Assembly (NCBI RefSeq): GCF_035818475.1
Contig: NZ_JAYMGV010000001.1
Location: forward strand, 2,805,663-2,869,662
DNA from: Cognatitamlana sp035818475
GTDB lineage: Bacteria > Bacteroidota > Bacteroidia > Flavobacteriales > Flavobacteriaceae
Direction of reading: 5' to 3'
Length of the DNA stretch: 64,000 bases
Part shown: positions 33,202 through 41,565 of the stretch, one piece after another
Numbering within the stretch: position 1 is the stretch's first letter
Layout of the letters: every line of letters starts with the position of its first letter
Position numbers and translations under genes: made by a program
The notes under the pieces: generated by a model
Databases searched by the model: none
What the model was told of the DNA's origin: nothing
What the model saw: the letters and a program-made list of their open reading frames with translations, nothing else

Positions 33202-33933
33202 ATGCGTTTTAATCTTTCATACAAACCTTTTGGTGAACGTGCTATTTTGATTGAATGGCCTTCAGAAATTAGTAAAACTGTCTTATCTGATATTCTTTTT
33301 TTTAAAGAAAACATCAAGAAACATAAGCTTGGTTCAATTGTTGAAATACGATCAGCGTATAATTCATTGTTGGTTATTTATAATGACGATACGTTCTCTT
33401 TTGAAGAAGAGATCAGCTTGCTGGAGATTATATATAGTTCCAATAAGTTATCAAAAGAGAGTCCGTCAAAACTATGGAAGATTCCGGTTTGCTACGAGGA
33501 TCATTTTGCTTTGGATTTAGATGTTATGTCCGAAGCAAAGCAAATGTCAAAAGCGAAAATAGTTAAGCTACATTCAGAAACTGTATATACCGTTTACTTC
33601 ATTGGTTTTTTACCGGGTTTTTTGTATTTGGGCGGATTGGATGAACGCTTAGTTGCTCCAAGAAAAGGAACACCCAGAATGAAAATAAAAAAAGGGGCTG
33701 TAGCTATAGGAGGAAGCCAAACGGGTGTGTATCCAAATGAAAGCCCCGGAGGTTGGAATATTATAGGTAATTCTCCAATAGATTTTTTTAACTCTAAAAA
33801 TGAAATACCATGTTTTGCTAAAGCAGGAGATAGTATTCAATTTTATGAGATTTCATTTGAAGAATATAATACGATCAAAACCTTGGTTGATGCAGGAGTT
33901 TACCAAATAGAAAATGAGGTCTTAAATGATTAA
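33202..33933 (+). CDS. pxpB: 5-oxoprolinase subunit PxpB (KipI family)
   Basis: 243 residues. The AHS1 domain is recognisable by YTVYFIGFLPGFLYLGGLDE and VAIGGSQTGVYPNESPGGW. It forms a complex with PxpC. Its 3' end overlaps pxpC by 8 bp. B. subtilis KipI, from the same family, was described as a sporulation-kinase inhibitor, but the pxpABC context here supports the 5-oxoprolinase role. Confidence 0.93.
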   Translation: MRFNLSYKPFGERAILIEWPSEISKTVLSDILFFKENIKKHKLGSIVEIRSAYNSLLVIYNDDTFSFEEEISLLEIIYSSNKLSKESPSKLWKIPVCYEDHFALDLDVMSEAKQMSKAKIVKLHSETVYTVYFIGFLPGFLYLGGLDERLVAPRKGTPRMKIKKGAVAIGGSQTGVYPNESPGGWNIIGNSPIDFFNSKNEIPCFAKAGDSIQFYEISFEEYNTIKTLVDAGVYQIENEVLND

Positions 33934-34780
33934 AGTGCTACATTCCGGATTTTATTCAACCATTCAAGATTTAGGAAGGAATGGCTATCAGGAGTATGGC
34001 GTACCATATTCTGGTGCAATGGATCAATATGCAGCTTCTATGGCTAATGCTTTACTTGGGAATACATTGGATTCTGCAGTCATTGAGGTGACCATGACCG
34101 GGGCAACATTGCAATTTCAAAATGAGACATGTATTTGCTTAACCGGTGCGGATATGAACCCCAAAGTAAATGATATAAATGTATTGAATTATAAGGTAAT
34201 AAGTATCAAAACTGGTGATGTTTTAAGTTTTGGACGGTTAAAAAGTGGTTTTCGTACTTACATAGCCGTATTAGGAGGCTTTAATACTGAAACTGTTATG
34301 AATAGCAGAAGTATGTATAAAGGTATAACCAGTCAACATAAATTAAATAAAGGCGATGAATTAAGTATAGCTATTAATGATATTGTTTTTGACAACAAGC
34401 ATGCAGTTTTGAAAGTGAATAAGGCGTATTTATCTAAATTTGAAATAACGGTATTTAAAGGCCCGGAGTTTAATTTTCTAACCCAAACACAACAACATAA
34501 ATTACTAACATCAAGCTTCACTATTTCTAATAATAACAATAGAATGGCATACCAACTTGAAGAGGTTATTGAGAATACCTTAGACGCCATTATTACGGCT
34601 CCTGTATTACCTGGAACCGTTCAATTAACCCCTTCAGGTAAACTTATTGTTTTAATGCGGGATTGTCAAACAACAGGAGGTTACCCAAGAGTATTACAAC
34701 TTAAAGAATCTGCTTTAGATGTATTAGCGCAAAAACATACGGGTAAGTCCATTAATTTTACTTTAAACTCTAAAATTTAG
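33926..34780 (+). CDS. pxpC: 5-oxoprolinase subunit PxpC (KipA/biotin-dependent carboxylase-like family)
   Basis: 284 residues with the AHS2 pattern: STIQDLGRNGYQEYGVPYSG, GAMDQYAASMANALLGN, LTGADMNPKVN and a C-terminal MRDCQTTGGYPRVLQ. Catalytic partner of PxpB in ATP-dependent 5-oxoproline hydrolysis. Last gene of the operon. Confidence 0.93.
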   Translation: MIKVLHSGFYSTIQDLGRNGYQEYGVPYSGAMDQYAASMANALLGNTLDSAVIEVTMTGATLQFQNETCICLTGADMNPKVNDINVLNYKVISIKTGDVLSFGRLKSGFRTYIAVLGGFNTETVMNSRSMYKGITSQHKLNKGDELSIAINDIVFDNKHAVLKVNKAYLSKFEITVFKGPEFNFLTQTQQHKLLTSSFTISNNNNRMAYQLEEVIENTLDAIITAPVLPGTVQLTPSGKLIVLMRDCQTTGGYPRVLQLKESALDVLAQKHTGKSINFTLNSKI

Positions 34781-34843
34781 TTAATGTTTAAAGATTTAGG
34801 TTAAGAATCCTTTAGTTTTCCGACAGATTTTAAAATTTTATAT

Positions 34844-35605
34844 ATGACCAAGCCATTACTTGTGTTTTCTGTGCTTTCTGTTTTGATATTTAATTGTAAA
34901 CAAAGCCCTGTTCAAAATGCAAACCATATCACAGATAAATCTATTGAAATATCAGGAGGAGAACTACTTAAAAGATCTGCTGTCAAATTTGATTTTAGAG
35001 ATAAGCACTATACAGCAATTAGAGACAACGGAAGCTTTGTTTTAGAGAGGACTTTTATAAATGATTCTGTTATAGTAGCAGATAAATTAAGTAATAATGG
35101 ATTTGAAAGATTGGTTGACAATAAGCCTGCAAAAATCCCGGACAGTATGATTCCAAGGTATTCTGCATCTGTGAATTCCGTACATTATTTTTCAGTATTG
35201 CCATACGGGTTAAATGATGCTGCTGTTAATAAAGATTATATAGGGAAGGCTACGGTAAAAAATGAAAACTATCATAAAATAAAAGTGACTTTTAACCAGG
35301 AAGGCGGTGGTGAAGATTTTGAAGATGTTTTTGTTTATTGGGTTAATTCTAAAAATTACAAAGTAGATTATCTGGCGTATTCATATAGTGAAAGTCATGG
35401 TATTGGTTTGCGTTTCAGGGAAGCCTATAACGAACGTTTTGTTAAAGGAATAAGATTTGTTGATTATAATAATTTTAGATCGGCTGACACTAATATTAAG
35501 TTGGAAGAATTGGATATGTTTTTTGAAAAAGGACAATTGGAATTGCTTTCCAAGATAGAACTTAAAAATATTGAAGTCAATCTATTGTCAGTACCTGATG
35601 CGTGA
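34844..35605 (+). CDS. DUF6503-like lipoprotein
   Basis: 253 residues, lipobox LIFNCKQ (Cys ~18). The mature part is beta-rich (FDFRDKHYTAIRDNGSF, EDVFVYWVNSKNYKVDYLAY), of the type often annotated DUF6503 in Flavobacteriia, resembling LolA/LppX-like carriers in pattern. Function unknown; probably anchored to the outer or inner membrane. 63 bp after pxpC but transcription linkage is uncertain. Confidence 0.7.
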   Translation: MTKPLLVFSVLSVLIFNCKQSPVQNANHITDKSIEISGGELLKRSAVKFDFRDKHYTAIRDNGSFVLERTFINDSVIVADKLSNNGFERLVDNKPAKIPDSMIPRYSASVNSVHYFSVLPYGLNDAAVNKDYIGKATVKNENYHKIKVTFNQEGGGEDFEDVFVYWVNSKNYKVDYLAYSYSESHGIGLRFREAYNERFVKGIRFVDYNNFRSADTNIKLEELDMFFEKGQLELLSKIELKNIEVNLLSVPDA

Positions 35606-35654
35606 TTGTATTATTAATAGTCACTATGTATAAATTTCCGTTGTTGTTATCATT

Positions 35655-36353
35655 TTAGGCTAATGATAGAGCTATTTTAATCATATTATTAAATGTGGTT
35701 TCCCGCTCTTTGGCAGAAGTACGTTTGCCGGTAACCAATGAATCTGAAATAGTTAAAACAGAGAGCGCCTTTACGTTATGTTTAGCAGCAATTGTATATA
35801 ATCCGGCTGATTCCATTTCAACGCAAAGTACTCCAAATTTTGACCATTTTTTATAAGACTCAAAATCATCAGCATAGAACTCGTCAGAGGTAAAAACGTT
35901 ACCGGCTTTTATGGGGATATTCTTTGATTTTGCAGCGTCAACCGCTTTTTGAAATAATTCAAAGTTAGCAGTAGGGGCATAATCTGCACCGTTAAAGCGA
36001 AGCTCATTAAGCCCAGAGTTTGATGAAGCTGCCATGGCTAGAACAATGTCTCTAATTTTGATATGTTCCTGATAGGAACCTGCACTACCTACCCGAATTA
36101 AGTTTTTAACATTATAGTCTGTGATGAGTTCATGAGCATATATTGAAATTGATGGTACTCCCATACCTGTACCCATAACAGAAACCGGCTTACCCTGATA
36201 GGTCCCCGTATACCCAAACATATTTCTAACTTTATTAAAACAAAATGGGTTTTCTAAATAGGTTTCAGCTATCCATTTTGCTCGTAACGGATCACCCGGA
36301 AGTAGAATAGTTTCAGCTATGTCTCCTTTTTTTGCTTCAATATGTACACTCAT
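35655..36353 (-). CDS. deoD: Purine-nucleoside phosphorylase DeoD
   Basis: 232 residues, hexameric (bacterial DeoD) type. Phosphate-binding LLPGDPLRAKWIAE (residues 18-31), NMFGYTGTY, GTGMGVPSISIYAHEL, nucleoside site CVEMESAGLYTIA, and the catalytic Asp in ISDSLVTG. It releases ribose- or deoxyribose-1-phosphate from purine nucleosides. It lies downstream of deoC on the same strand, forming a nucleoside-salvage unit. Confidence 0.95.
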   Translation of the reverse strand: MSVHIEAKKGDIAETILLPGDPLRAKWIAETYLENPFCFNKVRNMFGYTGTYQGKPVSVMGTGMGVPSISIYAHELITDYNVKNLIRVGSAGSYQEHIKIRDIVLAMAASSNSGLNELRFNGADYAPTANFELFQKAVDAAKSKNIPIKAGNVFTSDEFYADDFESYKKWSKFGVLCVEMESAGLYTIAAKHNVKALSVLTISDSLVTGKRTSAKERETTFNNMIKIALSLA

Positions 36354-36360
36354 AGAATCT

Positions 36361-37029
36361 TTAATAATTTGAATTAGAAGCAGCTGTTCCTGTAACTATA
36401 GCAATGCCTGATGATGTGCCTAATCGGTCAACTCCCATATTGATATATTCTAAAGCTGTTTTGGTATCCCTAATACCACCTGATGCTTTTATTTTAATAC
36501 ATTTCTGACAAACACTTTTCATAAGTTTAATGTCATTTTTTGTAGCGCCTTCAGTTCCAAATCCGGTTGAGGTCTTAATAAAATCGGCTCCACTTTGAAC
36601 AGCCAATTCGCTGGCTTTAATGATTTCAATTTCTTCAAGATAACAGGTTTCTAAAATAACTTTTAATATGTTATTAGGCATGATCTGTTTTACCGCTTCA
36701 ATATCTTTCCAGACGCCATCAAAGTCTTTGCTTTTCAATAAACCAATGTTGATAACCATATCAATTTCATCAGCACCATTTTTTAAAGCATCAGAAGCTT
36801 CTGCTACCTTGGCTGCAGTACTCATTGCCCCTAAAGGAAAACCAATAACTGTACAAACTTTTACATTGGAATTCTTTAAAGTGTCTTTAGCCAGGGAAAC
36901 ATAACTGCTATTTACACATACTGAGAAAAAGTTATATTGTTTGGCTTCTTCACAGAGCTGAATAATATCATTTTTTGTAGCCGTGGCTTTTAAAAGCGTG
37001 TGGTCAATAAAATTATTAAAAGGACTCAT
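36361..37029 (-). CDS. deoC: Deoxyribose-phosphate aldolase DeoC
   Basis: 222 residues with the catalytic set intact: Asp90 in DEIDMVIN, Schiff-base Lys152 in DFIKTSTGF and Lys181 in IKASGGI. It cleaves 2-deoxyribose-5-phosphate to glyceraldehyde-3-phosphate and acetaldehyde. Seven bp upstream of deoD. A paralogue without the key lysine is the next gene upstream. Confidence 0.95.
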   Translation of the reverse strand: MSPFNNFIDHTLLKATATKNDIIQLCEEAKQYNFFSVCVNSSYVSLAKDTLKNSNVKVCTVIGFPLGAMSTAAKVAEASDALKNGADEIDMVINIGLLKSKDFDGVWKDIEAVKQIMPNNILKVILETCYLEEIEIIKASELAVQSGADFIKTSTGFGTEGATKNDIKLMKSVCQKCIKIKASGGIRDTKTALEYINMGVDRLGTSSGIAIVTGTAASNSNY

Positions 37030-37173
37030 ATTATGTTAAACCTTTGAGTTTTGTGAATAATAACAAAGCGAATATCTGAATATCTGACAGCAGGTCTTTC
37101 AAAGGTATTAACAAATATCTGTTTTTACTACTTTTTAGGATGTAAAAAATAGATTGTTACAATATGCTATAAA

Positions 37174-37917
37174 CTATTTAGGAACTTCAGAACTTATGTG
37201 TTCAATAATATCACATTCAGGCCTTTTAACGGTTTCTAAATAGTGCTTATAGATTTTGTTGTTTCTATCCAGTTGAGTATTGATTGATGGGGCAATAGCT
37301 GTTGAAGTTCCGATTCTGTCTGCTCCTGCTTCCAGGTACTTAATAACACTGTCCGGGTCATTAATATCTCCGGTTGCTTTTATTTTTGCAAAATCCCTGA
37401 TAGTTTTCTTAATGATTTTTACGGCAGTTAATGTTGCACCACTTTTAGAAAACCCTGTAGAGGTTTCAATAAAATCAGCTTTTCCATCCAGGCAAATTTC
37501 ACTGGCTTTAATGATCTCATTTTTGTTCAGTTCTGAGATCTCAATAATAACTTTTAAAGGCGTTTTACCTATAGCTAATTTAACATCGGTGATATCTTTT
37601 AAAATAGATAAATAATTCTTGCTTTTTAGTAAACCTAAATTAATAACCATACCAATTTCATCTGCACCGTCATTAATGGCTTGTTCTGCCTCATAAACTT
37701 TTACTTTTGTAGGAACGGCACCCAGAGGAAAACCTACTACGGTAGCTATTTTAATTTTAGATTCTGGAAGTATATGCTTTGCCAGAGCCACGTAAGAACT
37801 GTTTACACAGATACTGTGATAATTGTTTTCATTTGCTTTTTCACAAAGTTGAATTATATCGCGCTCTGTAGCCTTAGATTCTAATAAAGTATAGTCTATG
37901 TATGAAGTAATGTTCAT
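37174..37917 (-). CDS. DeoC paralogue lacking the catalytic lysine (probable pseudoenzyme)
   Basis: 247 residues, clearly homologous to the adjacent DeoC over its whole length. The Schiff-base lysine is Glu151 (DFIETSTGF), the catalytic Asp is Gly89 (DEIGMVIN), and the early LLK is LLE. Lys180 (IKATGDI) and the barrel scaffold are kept and the frame is open, so it is maintained as a protein but should not be an aldolase. It has a longer C-terminal tail (about 25 residues). A regulatory or scaffolding role, perhaps by hetero-oligomerising with DeoC, is inference. Confidence 0.85.
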   Translation of the reverse strand: MNITSYIDYTLLESKATERDIIQLCEKANENNYHSICVNSSYVALAKHILPESKIKIATVVGFPLGAVPTKVKVYEAEQAINDGADEIGMVINLGLLKSKNYLSILKDITDVKLAIGKTPLKVIIEISELNKNEIIKASEICLDGKADFIETSTGFSKSGATLTAVKIIKKTIRDFAKIKATGDINDPDSVIKYLEAGADRIGTSTAIAPSINTQLDRNNKIYKHYLETVKRPECDIIEHISSEVPK

Positions 37918-38009
37918 AGTTATAAGTAGGTTTTTTAGATGTTATTGTATTTTTTGGTCTAAATACTGAAACTTGATTAAAATTTATGTAGTGTTTGGGA
38001 CAACTTACA

Positions 38010-38026
38010 TTATAGCTAAGCTATAA
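38010..38026. promoter_or_regulatory. Palindrome in the 358-bp deoC2-clpB gap
   Basis: TTATAGCT-A-AGCTATAA, a perfect 8-bp inverted repeat, roughly 90 bp upstream of the second deoC gene (minus strand) and followed by an A-run. Possible operator of the deo genes or a terminator. Apart from this and the clpB terminator at 38169 I see nothing in this gap. Confidence 0.3.
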
Positions 38027-38168
38027 ATAAAAAAAAGCATATAACTGCATCTTTGATATTTTTAGATTAACGGTATGTGATGTATGTAAATCATAGAATT
38101 CTTACGGAAATATTTTATTATGTAATCTTTTTTTATTAAATACTTAGAGAGTGAACCCTAAAACTAAA

Positions 38169-38213
38169 GAAAAAGCAATAATCACCTCAAAAAGAGATTC
38201 ATATTGCTTTTTC
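38169..38213 (-). terminator. Terminator-like hairpin after clpB
   Basis: GAAAAAGCAATA (38169-38180) pairs perfectly with TATTGCTTTTTC (38202-38213) around a 21-nt loop. On the minus strand it follows clpB by about 60 bp. The T-run is within the stem, so strength is uncertain. Confidence 0.55.
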
Positions 38214-38275
38214 AACTAACCAACCAATTAATAGACTATCTGTAAATTGTTTTGTTACAAATAATCGTATTTATT

Positions 38276-40882
38276 TTAAAATTCTTCGGCAACCAGGTCA
38301 CTTTGGTTTCTAAAAACCAGTTTATCGTCAAATGCATCTAATAAAATGATGCTGTCTGTAGTTATTTTACCGGCTAATATTTCCTTACTCAGAGCGTTTA
38401 AAACCTCTTTTTGAATCACACGCTTTACAGGCCTTGCACCATATTCCGGATTATAGCCTTTATCAGCCAGATAACTAATGGCTTCAGGAGTGGCATCAAA
38501 GGTAATGCCTTGTTGAGCTATCATTTTAGTCACGTTTTTTAATTGTAAGCCAACTATGTCTACAATATTTTCTTTGCTTAGAGGAGTAAACATTACAGTA
38601 TCATCAATTCGGTTTAAAAACTCCGGACGAACACTTTGTTTTAATAAGCCTAAAACCTCAATTTTTGCGGTTTCAATAGCCGTATCCATATCTTTAGTAG
38701 CTTCAAAGCGTTCCTGAATTATGGAACTTCCTATGTTTGAAGTCATAATTATAATGGTATTTTTAAAATTAGCCGTACGTCCTTTGTTATCTGTTAAATG
38801 CCCTTCGTCCAAAACTTGTAATAAGACATTAAAGGTATCGGGATGTGCTTTTTCAATTTCATCTAATAAAACAACAGAGTAGGGTTTGCGTCTCACGGCT
38901 TCGGTAAGTTGTCCACCTTCATCATAGCCCACATATCCCGGAGGGGCTCCAACCAATCTGCTCACTGCATGACGCTCCTGGTATTCACTCATATCTATTC
39001 TGGTCATGGCACTTTCGTCATCAAACAAATATTCAGCTAACGCTTTTGCAAGTTCAGTTTTACCTACCCCTGTGGTTCCTAAAAATAAAAAGGTTCCAAT
39101 AGGTTTTTGTGGGTTTTGCAGACCGGCACGACTTCTCCTAACAGCATCACTTACAGCTTCAATAGCTTCTTCCTGGCCAACTACACGTTTGTGCAACTCA
39201 CTTTCTAACTTCAAAAGTTTTTCACGTTCACTTTGTATCATTTTAGTAACCGGAATACCGGTCCATTTAGCTACAACTTCAGCAATATCATCATAAGTTA
39301 CTTCTTCTTTTATTAAAGCGTTTTCAGATTGTTCTTGTAATTTTTGCTGAAATATTTCCAGTTGCTCTTGTGCCTCTTTGATTTTTCCATAACGTAATTC
39401 AGCTACTTTTCCGTAGTCCCCTTCACGTTCTGCTTTTTCAGCCTCCAGTTTATAGTTTTCAATGTTTTGTTTTGTGTTTTGAATATTGTCAACAACCTCC
39501 TTTTCACTTTTCCATTTCGCATTAATCTCGTTTCTGGTGTCCTTAATATTCGCCAAATCAGATCGAAGTGATTTTAGTTTGCTTTCATCCTTTTCCCGTT
39601 TAATGGCCTCAATTTCAATTTCCAGTTGCATGATTTTTCTATCAAAAACATCCAGTTCCTCAGGTTTTGAATTGATTTCCATTCTCAATTTAGATGCGGC
39701 TTCGTCCATAAGGTCAATAGCCTTATCCGGTAAAAACCTGTTGGTGATATATCTTGTAGAAAGCTCCACAGCCCCTATAATGGCTTCATCTTTTATACGA
39801 ACCTTGTGGTGGGTTTCATATTTTTCTTTAATGCCTCTAAGGATAGAGATAGCACTTTCATTATCAGGTTCATCAACCATTACTTTTTGGAAACGACGCT
39901 CTAAAGCTTTGTCTTTTTCAAAGTACTTTTGATATTCATCCAGTGTTGTAGCGCCTACGGCTCTTAGTTCACCACGTGCTAAAGCAGGTTTAAGAATATT
40001 GGCGGCATCCATAGCCCCTTGTCCACCACCGGCACCAACAAGCGTGTGAATTTCATCAATAAACAGAACAATATCACCATCGCTGGTAGTTACCTCTTTG
40101 ATTACGGCTTTTAGACGTTCTTCAAACTCACCTTTGTATTTGGCGCCCGCAATAAGCGCTCCCATATCCAGGGCAAAAATTTGTTTGTCCTTTAGATTTT
40201 CAGGAATATCACCATCAATTATTCTATGAGCTAAGCCTTCAGCTATAGCTGTTTTACCGGTTCCGGGTTCACCTACTAAAATGGGGTTGTTTTTAGTTCT
40301 TCTGGATAAAATTTGAAGAATCCTTCTTATTTCTTCATCTCTTCCAATCACCGGATCCAGCTTACCGTCTTTTGCTAACTGATTTAAGTTCTTAGCGTAT
40401 TTGTTTAAGGAATTATAAGTGTCTTCCTGGCTTTGTAAAGTGACATTTTCACCTTTGCGAAGTTCATTAATTGCTAAGGTCAATCCTTTTTCAGTAACAC
40501 CCTGATCTTTTAGCATTTGGGCTATTTTACTTTTAGATTTAAAAACAGCTAAAATTAAATGCTCAATAGATACATAATCATCTTTCATTTTTTTTGCAAT
40601 GATTGATGCTTCGTTTAAGCTTTTTCCGGCTTCACGGGAAAGCATAAGATCTGTTCCAGAAACCTTAGAAAAACTTTCAATTTGTTTGTCTAATGCCTGC
40701 TCTAAAATAGCAACATTTACATGTAACTTTTTAAGGATGAATGGTAATACGTTTTCATCAACTTTAAAAATACCTTTAAAAAGATGTTCGTTTTCTATTT
40801 GTTGGTGGCCATAACCCTGGGCAATCTGTTGAGCTTGCTGTATGGCCTCTTGTGATTTAATTGTATAATTATTTAAGTTCAT
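38276..40882 (-). CDS. clpB: ATP-dependent disaggregase ClpB
   Basis: 868 residues, full length. N-domain (1-145), first AAA+ (Walker A GEPGTGKTAIAEGLA), coiled-coil M-domain (~410-525, Lys/Glu-rich), second AAA+ (Walker A GTTGVGKTELAKALA), C-terminal D2 small domain. It works with DnaK to dissolve protein aggregates after heat shock. Monocistronic in appearance. Confidence 0.96.
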   Translation of the reverse strand: MNLNNYTIKSQEAIQQAQQIAQGYGHQQIENEHLFKGIFKVDENVLPFILKKLHVNVAILEQALDKQIESFSKVSGTDLMLSREAGKSLNEASIIAKKMKDDYVSIEHLILAVFKSKSKIAQMLKDQGVTEKGLTLAINELRKGENVTLQSQEDTYNSLNKYAKNLNQLAKDGKLDPVIGRDEEIRRILQILSRRTKNNPILVGEPGTGKTAIAEGLAHRIIDGDIPENLKDKQIFALDMGALIAGAKYKGEFEERLKAVIKEVTTSDGDIVLFIDEIHTLVGAGGGQGAMDAANILKPALARGELRAVGATTLDEYQKYFEKDKALERRFQKVMVDEPDNESAISILRGIKEKYETHHKVRIKDEAIIGAVELSTRYITNRFLPDKAIDLMDEAASKLRMEINSKPEELDVFDRKIMQLEIEIEAIKREKDESKLKSLRSDLANIKDTRNEINAKWKSEKEVVDNIQNTKQNIENYKLEAEKAEREGDYGKVAELRYGKIKEAQEQLEIFQQKLQEQSENALIKEEVTYDDIAEVVAKWTGIPVTKMIQSEREKLLKLESELHKRVVGQEEAIEAVSDAVRRSRAGLQNPQKPIGTFLFLGTTGVGKTELAKALAEYLFDDESAMTRIDMSEYQERHAVSRLVGAPPGYVGYDEGGQLTEAVRRKPYSVVLLDEIEKAHPDTFNVLLQVLDEGHLTDNKGRTANFKNTIIIMTSNIGSSIIQERFEATKDMDTAIETAKIEVLGLLKQSVRPEFLNRIDDTVMFTPLSKENIVDIVGLQLKNVTKMIAQQGITFDATPEAISYLADKGYNPEYGARPVKRVIQKEVLNALSKEILAGKITTDSIILLDAFDDKLVFRNQSDLVAEEF

Positions 40883-41108
40883 TTATTTTCTTTTTCTATT
40901 CCTATGTTTAAATTAGGACGTTATTAGTTTACATTTACAGTCAGATTAAGTCAATAATCTTACCAATAAGAATAGTAAGACAAAATGTCGCGTAGCCCTT
41001 TGTTTTTGGTGACTTTTTGTCTGTATGTAAGATTCAGGATTAGTTTCGACTTAGTTATAGTTACATAGTAATGAACAACTTTTCAGAAATGAAAACTATT
41101 AAAAGAAC

Positions 41109-41498
41109 ATGGGATTATTAAATAAAATATTTGGGGGTTCATCTGAACCAAAAGAAGAAAAAGTACTGCCTTGGATTGCTCTAAATGATTTGAATCAATT
41201 AGAGGAAATTAACGTTAAATCTAAAGCAAAGACACAGGTTATCTTTAAACATTCTACCCGTTGTGGGATAAGTAGAATGGTAATAAATCATTTTATAGAG
41301 GCTTATAATTTTTCAGAAGATGATTTAGATCTGTATTTTTTAGATATTCTAAATTACAGGAATATATCTAATGAGGTTAGTTATAAGTTTCAGGTTATAC
41401 ATGAATCTCCGCAATTGTTAGTTATAAGTAATGGGGAAGTAGTTGAGCATGCTTCTCATGGAGCTATTAACGATGTGAGCTTAGAAGAGTATATTTAA
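41109..41498 (+). CDS. ytxJ: YtxJ-like bacillithiol-system redox protein
   Basis: 129 residues. Thioredoxin-fold protein with the YtxJ motif STRCGISRMVIN around residue 50 (single active-site cysteine in place of CxxC) and YKFQVIHESPQLLVI containing the cis-Pro. The family is thought to act as a monothiol bacilliredoxin, removing bacillithiol from proteins. Fits a flavobacterium that uses bacillithiol. Confidence 0.85.
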   Translation: MGLLNKIFGGSSEPKEEKVLPWIALNDLNQLEEINVKSKAKTQVIFKHSTRCGISRMVINHFIEAYNFSEDDLDLYFLDILNYRNISNEVSYKFQVIHESPQLLVISNGEVVEHASHGAINDVSLEEYI

Positions 41499-41565
41499 AA
41501 TATAAAATTGTAAGTAAGAAATAAAGAAAAAAGAAATTTATATATTTATCTCTTTATTTAAATTA

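Noticed and set aside
39006..39932. Plus-strand open frames of 96 and 148 codons inside clpB
   Set aside because: Ser/Leu-rich antisense shadows of a highly conserved gene.
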